Origin: Cryptomeria japonica
Taxonomy: Eukaryota; Streptophyta; Pinopsida; Cupressales; Cupressaceae
Direction: 5' to 3'
Length of the DNA: 64,000 nucleotides
Assembly: GCF_030272615.1 (NCBI RefSeq)
Contig: NC_081415.1
Span: 267,705,425 to 267,769,424, forward strand
Made by a program: the position numbers and the translations under genes. The notes under the pieces are model-generated. The model had not been told where the DNA came from. It worked only from the letters and a program-made list of their open reading frames with translations, and made no database searches. Below, piece by piece: positions 12,178 to 24,039 of the stretch (position 1 is the first letter of the stretch; the number at the start of each line of letters is the position of its first letter).

Positions 12178-14210
12178 GGTTCGTTGGCAGGCACCTTCTC
12201 AGGAGTATTGCAAGCTAAAATTTGGTGCATCTAAGGGCAATCCGGGGGTGTTTGGAGTTGGATATGTTTTGAGAAATCATCAAGGCCTATGTGTTATGGG
12301 AGGCATGGCTAGAATCCTTGATGGAACTAATAATTTGGTGGAAGCTCAAGCCATTGTTTTTGTTGTTACATTGACGTTATCACTGAATATTAAAAATTAT
12401 CTATTGAAAGAGACTCCATGAACACAATTTTGGCTCGTAAACAGTTAGAAGGTCTGAGTTGGAAGATTGATTACATTAAGCAGGAGGTGAAAATGTTATT
12501 ATCACAACTAGATGAGCATTCAATTCATCATTGTTTTTATTATTGTGAGGACCCGGTTATTACTAAGAGGAGGAGGGGGGTGAATCAATAATAACAATAA
12601 ATTAGAATATTTTATCAATCTGAAAATACTTCTCAAAAGTAGATCATAACTAGTACCGGCACCTACTCAATCAATCACTTAAAGAAGATTTACCAAACTA
12701 CTCATTCACATGTTCATCAACATGTAAGCGATGTAATGATATCAAATCCACACATAAACAAATCAACCACCATATGAACACAGATATTTTTCACATGGAA
12801 ACCCAAATGAGAAAAACCATGGTGGGAATTGGTACCCACAAAATTTGCACTCTTTCAGAATGTGCCCTGTTAAAGGCATAGCTCGGTTAGGAGCTTTACA
12901 ATAATGCCCAGTTAAGAGTAGACCCTGTAAGAAGTCACCCGGTGAAGGGATTTTAAACTCAACCCTATTAGGAGCTCTACCATAATGGGAGTAACCTTTC
13001 TAAAGGATGTAAACTCAAGTTAATGAGCCACCCGGTGAAGGGATTTACAAGATCAGGCCTGTTAGGACCTACCCGGTTAAGGGATTTTAATATTGTTGTA
13101 ACTGTTAGGGAACAACAGGTAAATGACCTGATCACAACACTCTCTGCTTGCTAGTACAGATCTATTTCAGCTCCAATTTGCCTCTCACATGCAGACATCT
13201 CAATCTGGTTCGACACACTCTCCTACTCTGATCACTGACACGATAAACCTTCTCAAACTTGACCTAAATACCTTTTTCAACTTAGTCGGTTACATAACCC
13301 TAACTTACAATGAATTTACATCATATATCATATTAGATCATTACAAATCATTATAGATCATCATACATATCATTACAACAAATTTCAAGACAATTACAGT
13401 CATTGAAAGATCATAATACATCACCGCACATCGATCTGATAAACTGTCAAACCCTTATCACATTCTGCTAAGCACTTCGTTGTTTCCCAAGAAATTCGCT
13501 CCTTGATCATGCTCAAACATCTTATCACTTCACACAGATTTTGACACGTCACCACTAAGATAAGATCATGAAAAGATTCACCGCCAAACCATAAAACATC
13601 ACCGGTTAAAGATCTTGTCACCGGTTCTCAAACTCTACACTGAATATACAACAATCAATTACAAACATGACTTCTGGTTATCGAAACATGATGTGGTTCC
13701 TGTTATAGACTCATTATAATGTCATAAGCATGCATTCCAAACTGCAACACCTAACTCAACACGGATCTCTACCACAACCATCTCCTTCTCTATTCTTGCT
13801 TACTGGTTGACTGCTACTTAGCAGTTTTGCTGTCCAACTCAATTCATTACCGATTAGGCTATACTGGTAGACTTAGATAACTTAGATGACATACCAAAAA
13901 TAAACAAACATGGTTGCCATCAATGACAAAACAAATAACTGATCATAAAGCATCATGTCACAATTATATCATCACCAATAGTCCATCAATATATCATCAT
14001 CATCATTTATCAGTACATAATCATCTCTATCAGTTATGCCAACATGCCAACAATTTTAGAGAAGCAAATTGTGTTGCAGACCATTTGGCAAATCAAGGTT
14101 GTGCACTCCTTCAAGGGGAGAAAATTCTTTCTCATTCCAAAATGCTTCTTAATCAAGAGCTAGGGACAATTATTGTCAATGACATAAAGTGCATTCGAAG
14201 AGAATGATAA
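12178..14210 (+). pseudogene. LINE RNase H domain, interrupted by solo LTR
   Basis: EYCKLKFGASKGNPGVFGVG begins the domain at about 12210. The usual KLNFDGASKGNPG shows that the codon for the first catalytic Asp is missing (F-GAS instead of FDGAS). NNLVEAQAI supplies the Glu and an ERDSMNTI phrase the later Asp. The domain is interrupted at 12544 by the solo LTR and resumes after 13967; NFREANCVADHLANQGC at about 14055-14105 is the YREAN...AD.LAN tail of plant LINE RNase H. The deletion of the catalytic Asp codon means it was already dead or decayed irrespective of the insertion. Confidence 0.85.
12539..13967 (-). mobile_element. Solo LTR (copia-type family A), 1419 bp, TSD attat
   Basis: The LTR occupies 12544-13962 and has matched ends in minus orientation: TGTGACATGATG... 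and ...GGGTCCTCACA. The five bases attat occur on both sides (12539-12543 and 13963-13967). It contains the core GGGTTTCCATGTG / GGTTTTTCTC in the polyadenylation region and about ten loosely repeated CCCGGTTAAGGGATTTT-like phrases (12850-13090). Its 3' two-thirds matches the LTR at 56484-57189 in the opposite orientation, including a TCCTCACA end, so both belong to one family. No internal domain remains, which is the product of LTR-LTR recombination. Confidence 0.88.
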
Positions 14211-15160
14211 CTTTGGATTTTATGCTAATGTTTTGTGTTTTCTGCAAGATGTATACTGCTTATCAGAATTCAATTTAGAACAAGGGTTGTACGTGTTGTT
14301 GGATGTTGTGCAAGGGATGTTGGTTATTATAGAGTCTATCCAATATTGTATATTTCCACACAAGCCTGCAGGATTACATTCTTGAACTTGGTGACCAGTG
14401 CATGCAATGGATTGTGGGCTAGCTTATTGGAATTGGGGTAGGCTCTCGGTGAGTTGGTTGCTTTGGTTTGAAGCTTATGATATATCAAAACTCAATAATG
14501 ATTTATCTATGATGCATTACATTATGTTAAGAATGAGAATTCTCTTCTAGGTGAATTTTGGATGGTCGCATTGTTACTCTTAAGATGTTGGCAGTGAACA
14601 CTTTGGCTCGGGGTTTTTGTCATAGCAAAGATGGTCTATGTATATAAATAAGTTCAATTTGATTCTTCACCTCATTTTGATCATGATAGTTTGTTGGTCG
14701 TAACTTATGGTTAGTGGGAATGTAATGTCTTTCTGCTCGAAGATGTTTTTGGTCTAATGGTTTTGTGATATTGGCTATAACTACAAATCCATGTGATTTG
14801 GGTTTCTAAGTATTTGGCATATGCTAGGTCTTTGTATATGGCATGTGCTAGGTGGTCACTTGTAATTGTTAAAATTCTACTAGTTTAGGGGATTAGTAGA
14901 TTTTTGGTGATCCTTATTTGAGGGTGTCTTGTCTCCCCTCTAAAGTCTAATCTTATCTCATATATATTGTAGTTTTTCTACTTTATTATATTTTTGTTTA
15001 GTATATCATCTATCTCATTGCCAATTTTGATATATGACAATTTGTTGTATGTAATTTGGGCTAGTACTATAATTACTGGCATTTTCTTAAGTTTATGTTT
15101 ATATAGATAAAAATATAGGCTATAGCCCTTACCTAAAAATAAATAAAAAATTCTACTTTG
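14211..15160 (+). other. LINE 3' untranslated region
   Basis: Non-coding sequence downstream of the RNase H tail, ending in an A-rich tract at about 15131-15156. No domain is seen. Confidence 0.55.
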
Positions 15161-15189
15161 TTATTATTTATATATCACAGGCTTCAACC

Positions 15190-16550
15190 TTTTGCCCCCC
15201 AAAAAGAAGATACCATTAGTTGATCATGATAAGGGAAGGTCTTTGCATCTAATTCTAACTCCAAAGGCAATGTTAACTACATTAATGCTTCCCATCGATA
15301 TACCATAAATTACCTTCAGATGTTAGATAGTTATGTATCAATTGTAAGAATCAAAGATCCAGTGTGTAATAACTATGTGACGATCCAAGGTTGTCTTGCA
15401 AGGAGCCCCTCCTCTATCACAAGTCACTAGTCTATATAACATCCTTGATCACTTAAGAAAAACGCTTGCACAAATCTCTATCCTAGATTTATTGCACATT
15501 TCTCCCACTCATAAAGAAGTCCTTGACAAAGAATTGCAAGAGTCTACGATTCCCACTGACATAAATGTAGACCAATTTTAGGCTATGATAGGACATATCG
15601 CTCCCTCTTGCCCAGTTACATTCATTGAAAATGATGTTCCACATAAGAAGCCTAATCATAATGACCCTTTGCATCTAGAGATCTTTGTCCATAATACCAA
15701 TATAAGACAAATCTTGATAGATGGAGCAGGATTGAACCTCTATACATCAAGAGTTGTCATAGCTCCCGACTACTCTGCAAATGACATTGATCCCTCCAAA
15801 AAGATAACTATCAAAGCATATGATGATGCATAATGCCTTTCAAAAGGTGTTATTGTGCTACTTATTAAAGATTTTGCGACTTTAAATAGAGAAGCTTTGC
15901 TATCTAATGATACTTCACAAGACATAGATCCTCAAACATTGGCTAAATTGTCCAAAGGGAAATTCAAGATTGAAGATAAAAGATGCAAAGAATATACTAT
16001 GGGGTAGACATTCCACATTAGAAAGTTGCCTACTTCTCCTAAATCCTATGGAAAGCCACATCCCATGCACAAAGAACCCAAGTCACCGTTCAATATCAAC
16101 CTCCCACTACTTTCACAAAATGGGGAGACCATAATGAAGAAGAGATTGAAGATGATCCAAGTAGCTTTACAAAGATGAAAAAGATATTCCACTTGTCTTG
16201 GCAATGTAACAAAATTTTCATCACACACACAAAATGTTATAATGGCGCAATGGTCTTGGCACAAACAAACAAGGAACTGCAGAAAGTATCCAAATGAGAG
16301 AGTAGCGCCACACCAGATGACTTTGATTTAAAGCATTGCGAATTGGTCCTCCCAATGCCAAAATAATCTCATGTGAAACAAAATGTCCTCTAGACGATGA
16401 AAACAAACCTGAGGAATATCTTCAAGAATATAATTCCTCTTCCTCTAGCCCTTATGCCCTAAATGATATTTTCATTGATCAAAATGACCTACCCATCGAA
16501 GAGAAACATGTCAACACTCCTCTTCTTGGACACATTTGTCATAGAGCTTG
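15190..16550 (+). pseudogene. Ty3/gypsy protease and downstream linker, 3' part of the split element
   Basis: VTSLYNILDHLRKTLAQISI (from about 15420), then AMIGHIAPSCPVTFIENDVP, then HLEIFVHNTNIRQILIDGAG and SKKITIKAYDDA (to 15833) form the pre-protease and retropepsin region of Tat/Athila-like gypsy elements (family form LIDNGSxLN). The catalytic Asp is kept (LIDGAG). Sequence to 16550 is a low-similarity linker with stops. No RT, RNase H or integrase follows: the pol is replaced by a satellite-like field from about 16565. It continues the gag at 9848-10814 across the LINE insertion. Confidence 0.75.
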
Positions 16551-16559
16551 GATTTATAA

Positions 16560-17345
16560 CCCATTTTTTGACCAATTTTTAGTACCCATTTTTTTCTCAT
16601 TTTGATGACCCATTTTTAGTACCCACTTTTTATGACCCATTTTAATGGTCCACTTTTAAGTGACCCGTTTTTTCTACTATTTTTAGTACCCACTTTTATG
16701 ATGGATTTTGAGTACCCATTGTTATGACTTTTTTTGTATCCATTTTATGACCAATTTTAAGTACCCTTTTGATGACCCATTTTAATGGTCCACTTTTAAG
16801 TGACCCGTTTTTTCTACTATTTTTAGTACCCACTTTTATGATGCATTTTGTGTACCCATTGTTATGATTTTTTTTGTATCCATTTTATGACCGATTTTTT
16901 TCTCATTTTGATGACCCATTTTAATGGTCCACTTTTAAGTGACCTGTTTTTTTTACTATTTTTAGTACCCACTTTTATGACGCATTTTGAGTACCCATTG
17001 TTATGATTTTTTTTGTATCCATTTTATGACCAATTTTAAGTACCCATTTTGGTGACCTTTTTTGATGACCCATTTTAATGGTCCACTTTTAAGTGACCCA
17101 TTTTTTCTACTATTTTTAGTAGTCACTTTTATGATGCATTTTGAGTACCCATTGTTATGGTTTTTTTGTATCCATTTTATGGCCAATTTTAAGTACCTTT
17201 TATTTCCCATTTTTAGCACTCATTATTTATTTTATGACCCATTCTAATGGCCCATTTTGATAACCCCATTTAAAGAACCTATTTTTAGTACTCATTTTTA
17301 TGACCCATTTTGAGTATTTATAATACTCATTTTAATGACTCATTT
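16560..17345. repeat. T-rich tandem array, unit about 140-153 bp
   Basis: Each unit contains TGACCCATTTTAATGGTCCA, AAGTGACCCGTTTTTTCTAC, TTTTTAGTACCCACTTTTAT and ATTGTTATGATTTTTTTTGT in the same order. Anchors at 16633, 16773, 16912 and 17065 give periods of 140, 139 and 153 bp. Each unit is itself built of about 20-bp sub-units of the form (T)nGACCCA / AGTACCCA, so the array has two levels of order. Confidence 0.9.
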
Positions 17346-17815
17346 TTAGTATACACACAAAGTGAATGCCAACAAACAATATAAGGGGATCCAACATTAT
17401 TAAAAAAAGAAGGGAAAGTTCATATACAATTCCAAATCCAAAAGCACACTTCATATAAAAAAACACACACTCTAAGGGATGTCAAAAGTTCATTCACATA
17501 CTTCACTCAAATTTGAAAAGACTAAGAATATGCCAAAATCCAAAGCACTCAAAGTGAATAACAAAGTTCTCAAAATAAATGCACATAAAGTGAATACCAA
17601 AGTTATCAGAATAAATGTCTAAAGTTCAAATACAATTCTGACAACTAATGGATGCCAAAATGAAACACATTAAACATAAAATTTTAAAAGTCACTTCAAA
17701 CAAACAATTAGTGCATATGTAAACAAACCAAACGTGCACAAACATTTATACCAAATATGAACAAAGAGTCAAAAATCAATTCAAAATTCAAACTTAGGCT
17801 TTAAAACCCATTATT
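17346..17815. repeat. A/C-rich spacer block, first copy
   Basis: Begins with ACACAAAGTGAATGCCAACA and contains ATATAAGGGGATCC. The same order of phrases recurs from 18161, so the T-rich array plus this block forms a larger duplicated module. Confidence 0.75.
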
Positions 17816-18160
17816 ATGACCCACTTTTTATGACCCATTTTAATGGTTCATTTTTAAGTGACCCGTTTTTTCTAAAAAAATTTAGTTACCAATTTTATGA
17901 CACATTTTGAATTTTTTTATCCATTTTATGACCAATTTTAAGTACCCTTTTATTACCCACTTTTATGACCCATTTTTAGCACCATTATTTATGACCAATT
18001 TTTAGCTCTCATTATTTATGACCCATTTTAAGTAGCCATTTTGATGACCCCATTTAAAGAACCTATTTTTAGTACTCATTTTGATGACCCATTTTGAGTA
18101 TTTATAATACTCACTTTTATGACTAATTTTGATTACCCATTGTAATGATCAATTTTTAGT
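17816..18160. repeat. T-rich array, second shorter block
   Basis: TGACCCATTTTAATGGTTCA, AAGTGACCCGTTTTTTC and TACTCATTTTGATGACCCA repeat the sub-units of 16560-17345 with more divergence. It is followed by the second A/C-rich block. Confidence 0.8.
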
Positions 18161-18389
18161 ACACACAAAGTGAATGCCAACAAACAATATAAGGGGATCC
18201 CAACATTACTTAAAAAAGGGGGGGAAATTCATATACAATTCCAAGCCCATTCATATAAAAAAACACACTCTAAGGGATGTCGCTAAGAATATGCCAAAAT
18301 CCAAAGCACACAGTCACTAAGAATATGCCAAAATCCAAAGCACACAAAGTGAATACCAAAGTTATCAAAATAAATGTCTAAAGTTCAAA

Positions 18390-18690
18390 TACAATTCCAA
18401 CTACTAATGGATGCCAAGATTCATGAAACACATTAAACATGAAATGTTAAAAGTCACTTCAAACAAACAATTAGTGCACATGACTACTAATGGATGCCAA
18501 GATTCATGAAACATGAAATGTTAAGTCACTTCAAACAAACAATTAGTGCACATTAAACATGAAATGTTAAAAGTTGCTTCAAACAAACAATTAGTGCACA
18601 TGACTACTAATGGATGCCAAGATTCATGAAACATGAAATGTTAAGTCACTTCAAACAAACAATTAGTGCACATGTAAACAAACCAAACAT
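18390..18690. repeat. 120-bp tandem repeat
   Basis: TGACTACTAATGGATGCCAA starts at 18481 and again at 18601, exactly 120 bp apart. Each unit contains TTCATGAAACATGAAATG and CAAACAAACAATTAGTGCAC. A related partial unit begins near 18390. Confidence 0.9.
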
Positions 18691-19740
18691 GCACACATAT
18701 TTAGTAAATGTGAACAAATTGTCAAAAATCAATTCAAAAATTTAAACCTCATACAACCTCAACATAAATGACAAACGCATTCCAAAATAAAGCACAAAAC
18801 AAACATGTTTACATTACAACATGCTAATATCACAAAATTGATAATTGAACCATTAATATTCATGCAAATATACACACATGCCAAATTAAAAACATAAAAA
18901 AATGTTATCAAGCTTCAAACATATATCATAAAGAGTTACTTTAGAGAAACAATGTACACACATACCAATTAAAAACGTTTCACAAAAAATTACTTCAACA
19001 ACATAGAAAGAAAGCAATCAAGTTTACAATTAACTTCAAACAAACCAAATGTGCAAAGTGTGAAAATTCAATTCAAAAATTCAAACCTAGGCTTCCACAA
19101 TACACAAAACAAATGTGCACATACACTTCTTAACATAAATGACAAATGAATTCCAAAATAAAGCACAAAACAAACATGTTTACATTACAACATGCTAATA
19201 TCGCAAAATTGATAATTTAACCATTAATATTCACACAAATATGCACACATGTCAAATTAAAAACATAAAATGCAAAGTGTGAAAATTCAATTCAAAAATT
19301 CAAACCTAGGCTTCCACAATACACAAAACAAATGTGCACAAAACAAACAAAGCACAAAACAAACATGTTTACATTACAACATGCTAATATCGCAAAATTG
19401 ATAAATGAACCATTAATATTCACACAAATATACACACATGTCAAATTAAAAACATAAAAAAATGTTATCAAGCTTTAGACATATATCTTAAAGAGTTAGT
19501 TTAGAGACACAACTTACACACATGCCAATAAAAAATGTTTCACAAAAAGTTACTTCAACAACATAGAAAGAAAGCAATCAAGTTTAAAAGTACATACACT
19601 TCTTACAAAATGAAACAAAGTGTGAAAAGTCAATTCAAAAATTCAAAACTAGGCTTCCACAATACACAATACACCTCTTAACACAAATGACAAATGAATT
19701 CCAATATAAAGCACAAAACAAACATGTTTACATTACAACT

Positions 19741-20511
19741 TGCTAATATCACAAAATTGATAATTAAACCATTAATATTCACACAAATATACACACATGC
19801 CAAATTAAAAACATAAAAAAAATGTTGTCAAGCTTAAAAATATATATCATAAAGAATAAGTTTAGAGACACAGTTTACCCATACCAATTAAAAACGTTTC
19901 ACAAAAAGTTACTTCAACCACAAAAATAAAGCAACTAGTTTAAAAGTAACTTCTAACAAACCATATATATGCACATACACTTCTTTCAAAAATTCAAACC
20001 TAGGCTTCCACAATACACAAACCAAAAACTTCAAACATATATCATATAGAGTTTGTTTAAAGACAAATTAAATGTTAAAGTTTAAATATGCCTAATTTAA
20101 AAATGTTTTCACAAAAAGTTATTTTAACCACACAAAAACTAAACAATCAAGTTCAAAAACATACAAAGTGAATATCAAAGTTCACACATACTCCACACTA
20201 TAGTTCAAACATGCAACATAAGAAAATGTCAAAAAGTACACTATTCAGACAAAGTGAATTTGAAAATACAAGCACATAAACATACAAAGTACAACACAAC
20301 AAAATTGTCAAAGTCAAATTATATTTCACATGTAATTTGTTCAAACACATGCAATCCATATTATCCATATTTAAAGCAGATGTGAAGTTCAAACACATTT
20401 CATATAGTTTATATAGACACAATTTATAGATATACAAATTGAGTTCACTTCACATATGGAGTTTGTTCAAACATACTAAGGTACAAACACACAAAAAAAC
20501 ACATATCAACT
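19741..20511. repeat. Tandem segmental duplication, copy 1 (771 bp)
   Basis: Runs from TGCTAATATCACAAAATTG to ...CACATATCAACT. It matches 20512-21313 almost base for base. It lacks about 31 bp, containing AACAAAGTGTGAAAAGTC, that copy 2 has. Confidence 0.93.
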
Positions 20512-21313
20512 TGCTAATATCACAAAATTGATAATTAAACCATTAATATTCACACAAATATACACACATGCCAAATTAAAAACATAAAAAAAATGTTGTC
20601 AAGCTTAAAAATATATATCATAAAGAGTTAGTTTAGAGACACAGTTTACCCATACCAATTAAAAACGTTTCACAAAAAGTTACTTCAACCACAAAAATAA
20701 AGCAACTAGTTTAAAAGTAACTTCTAACAAACCATATATATGCACATACACTTCTTTCAAAATGCAAACAAAGTGTGAAAAGTCAATTCAAAAATTCAAA
20801 CCTAGGCTTCCACAATACACAAACCAAAAACTTCAAACATATATCATATAGAGTTTGTTTAAAGACAAATTAAATGTTAAAGTTTAAATATGCCTAATTT
20901 AAAAATGTTTTCACAAAAAGTTATTTTAACCACACAAAAACTAAACAATCAAGTTCAAAAACATACAAAGTGAATATCAAAGTTCACACATACTCCACAC
21001 TATAGTTCAAACATGCAACATAAGAAAATGTCAAAAAGTACACTATTCAGACAAAGTGAATTTGAAAATACAAGCATATAAACATACAAAGTACAACACA
21101 ACAAAATTGTCAAAGTCAAATTATATTTCACATGTAATTTGTTCAAACACACGCAATCCATATTATCCATATTTAAAGCAGATGTGAAGTTCAAACACAT
21201 TTCATATAGTTTATATAGACACAATTTATAGATATACAAATTGAGTTCACTTCACATATGGAGTTTGTTCAAACATACTAAGGTACAAACACACACAAAA
21301 AAACACATACCTA
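20512..21313. repeat. Tandem segmental duplication, copy 2 (about 802 bp)
   Basis: Near-identical direct copy of 19741-20511. The offset is 771 bp before and 802 bp after an about 31-bp indel near 20760. The few substitutions (for example CACATGCAATCC versus CACACGCAATCC) point to a recent event. Confidence 0.93.
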
Positions 21314-22760
21314 ATTTGAAATTGCTTCACAAAATGCTAACACAAGTTCAAATACATCAAAGTACAAATCACAAAAAGTGAATGCAACATAGGTGAATGT
21401 CAAAGTTAAAATACTATTCACACATGGATTTGAACATTCAAGCATATAAACACATACCAATTTGGTACAACAAAACAAAGTTATCAAAGTCAAATAACAT
21501 TTCACACATAGTTTGTTCAAACACACTCCACATTTAAAATGAATTTGAGGTTCATACACATCAAAGTACAAAACACACAAAGTGAATGCCAAAGTTCACA
21601 CACACCTTCACACTATAATTCAAACATGAATGTCAATGTTAATACACTATTCACACAAATGAATCTGAATGTTCAAGCATATAAACACAACACAATTGTC
21701 AAACTCAGACATTTTTATGCATAGTTTGTTCAAACACAATCCACATTTAAAGAGAATTTGAAGTTTAAACACATTTCACACAATTTGTTCAATGATACAC
21801 TTCATACATTCAAAATAAATTTTAAATTTTAAATATACACATAAAGTTAAAAGGGTTAAATCATACTTCACACATACAAAGTTTGAACAGTCTTGAATTT
21901 GGTACAACACAACAAAGTTGTCAATGTCAAATAACATTCCACACATAGTTTGTTCAAACAAACTCCACATTTAAAATTAATTTGAGGTTTGAACACATCA
22001 AAGTACAAAACACACAAAGTGAATGCCAAAGTTAATACGCTATTCACACAAATGAATTTGAACTTGAACGTTCAAGCATATAAAAACAATACACAACAAA
22101 GTTGTCAAAGCAAAATGACATTTCATGCATAGTTTGTTCAAACACACTCAACATTTAAAGCAAATTTGAAGTTCAAACACATTTCACACAATTTGTTCAA
22201 TGACGCACTTCATACATACAAAATAAATACTAAATTTTAAATATGCACATAAGTGAATATCAAAGATAGTGAGTGCACTCACACAAAGTGAATTTGGAAG
22301 TTCAAACATGCACAAAGTGAATGCCAAAAATCAAAACTCTTCACACAAAATGAATGTACTCATTAAGTAAATGCCAAAGTTAAACACACTTCACTTAAAG
22401 TTAGCTCAACTACACACAAGGTGAATATAAAAAAGTTAAATCATCCACTCTTGAAAGTGACATTAAACACATCCACCAAAAAATAAAAGGATCAAATAAT
22501 TTAACCACACTTTAAACAAAGTTAGTTCAAATACACAACATAAATTCTAAACTTCATACACACTAAACAATTAATATATGCCAAAATTCAAACACAAACT
22601 AAATGCCAAAAGTTATTTCAAACAAATAATTAATGTGTGCCAAAATTCAAACATGTACACAAACTAAATGACAAAGCTCAAACAGACACTTCATAAAGGC
22701 AAACATGTCAAAAGTACACATGCTTCACACAAATGATAAATAATTTTGAAAATAAATCAC

Positions 22761-24039
22761 TAAACAAACAGGTATAAATTACAACTTGCTAATAATTACA
22801 ACAATAACTATTACAATATTACTAAACTTCCTTATAATTAAAAAATATCATGGTACTTACTAATTACATTGTATTGAAGTCTAGTTATAAGTAATGAAAT
22901 AAAATAAAAATTGAAAGAAAATTAAATTTTATGCAATAAAAAATTAGTCTAAAAACAAAAAAAAATATTAGCACAACTAAGGCACTAGACCTAAAAGAAT
23001 GGCCATGGCCAATGACCATTCTTTGTAGCATTAGGAAGGGGGCAAATTCAACCCCTCCCAAATAAAAATAATGGTATTGAATAATAAATTAGTTTATATA
23101 TCAATTTATTGGATAAGACATTGTCTCAATTTACATATTACATTTAGTGATTCAACATCTTTTTCAGTTTTAGATGCTAAGTATACTGCCTCAATTTACA
23201 AATTACATTTACATCAATTTTAACAATTGATAAAAAAATTCAACATTTTTATGAGTTTAACCCGTTCTAAAATTTTGTATTAATTGAATTCAGTAGCTTC
23301 CAAGCATTTTTGTACACTGGGTCAACCTGTCACTTGTCAGACACTCAACATCATCCATGGTTTAAATTTAGATCGATATTTTCAAACAATAAAATATAAC
23401 AAAAATGTTCTTATTCGAACAAATTTATATATATTTATTTTTACAATAGATTTCTAGATTACCCTGTCACAGTCACAGTCATAAAGCACATCGTACAAAT
23501 ATTTGGAAATATAACTAAAAGATGCTCGTGGGAAACATGTTTTCCAGGGCATTGATTTGTAGGAGGCTTCGAATACGGAAAATGAAAATATTAACACTCC
23601 ATCGTACAAATTCAAATCATGGTTCAATATAGCAAATCCTGTGAACCTTCCAGAATCAAGGAAACAACAACATTTTTTAAATATTGGGAAACAAAGAAAA
23701 ATGTTTAAAATAATATGATTGGTTTCTTCACAAAATGAAAAGTTCTCTTGTAAGCACTAAAATTAGGACCATTATGCATGTTCTTATACCATAATCAAGA
23801 AAGAATTGTTCCTTGAAATAGATTAAAGGAGAACGAATGTCAATGACAATAGATACATAAATTGCGTCCTGGCTTTTGTTACTGAGAATGACTCAGATTG
23901 GGCTCACTAAGTCATTCTCAGATCAAGAAAAGTTGCATTGGATGAAATGCATGTTTTCAACAGCCATTTCAAGGTGAGTGGTTACTTCAATAACAAGCTC
24001 TAACTTCATAAAGATCTAATTCATAAATACTTAATGAAT
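22761..24039. other. Low-repeat AT-rich DNA, no gene recognised
   Basis: The A/C-rich repeats fade out at about 22760. A 9-bp stem (AAAGAATGG / CCATTCTTT, near 22995-23025) and a 12-bp hairpin (23882-23921) are the only structures seen. Confidence 0.45.
23882..23921. other. Perfect 12-bp inverted repeat (hairpin)
   Basis: CTGAGAATGACT at 23882-23893 is the exact reverse complement of AGTCATTCTCAG at 23910-23921, with a 16-base loop. Confidence 0.85.

Larger units (their letters stand above)
10815..15160 (+). mobile_element. 5'-truncated L1-type LINE inserted in gypsy gag-pol, itself split by a solo LTR
   Basis: Sequence switches abruptly from gag to the thumb/connector of a plant LINE reverse transcriptase at about 10815. 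It continues through a C-terminal RNase H (12178-12543 and 13968-14210) and a non-coding 3' region to an A-rich end near 15131-15156 (CCTAAAAATAAATAAAAAA). Gypsy protease sequence resumes just after it. Catalytic RT motifs are absent, so the copy was 5'-truncated on arrival. A solo LTR lies inside the RNase H region. No clear target duplication was found, and both outer edges are approximate. Confidence 0.8.
18161..22760. repeat. A/C-rich, G-poor satellite-like field
   Basis: The plus strand is built from recurring phrases such as AAAGTGAATGCCAAAGTT, CAAACACACTTCACAC and AATTTGTTCAAACACA, with very few G residues. Longer modules recur, for example ACATGCTAATATC...AAATTGATAATT near 18830, 19190, 19380, 19740 and 20512. 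No element end or gene lies within it. The short minus-strand frames here (for example 20198-20437 and 21000-21239) are Cys/Leu-rich translations of the repeat. Position after a gypsy gag-protease suggests an expanded 3' untranslated region of that element, or an independent satellite array. Confidence 0.85.

Noticed and set aside
16560-18160. Regularly spaced direct repeats that could suggest a CRISPR array
   Set aside because: Units are degenerate, contiguous and without unique spacers, in a plant genome context. It is a tandem satellite-like array.
20198-21592. Three similar Cys/Leu-rich minus-strand frames (20198-20437, 21000-21239, 21311-21592)
   Set aside because: They arise from the A/C-rich repeat field and its tandem duplication. 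There is no domain, and frame conservation is explained by copying.
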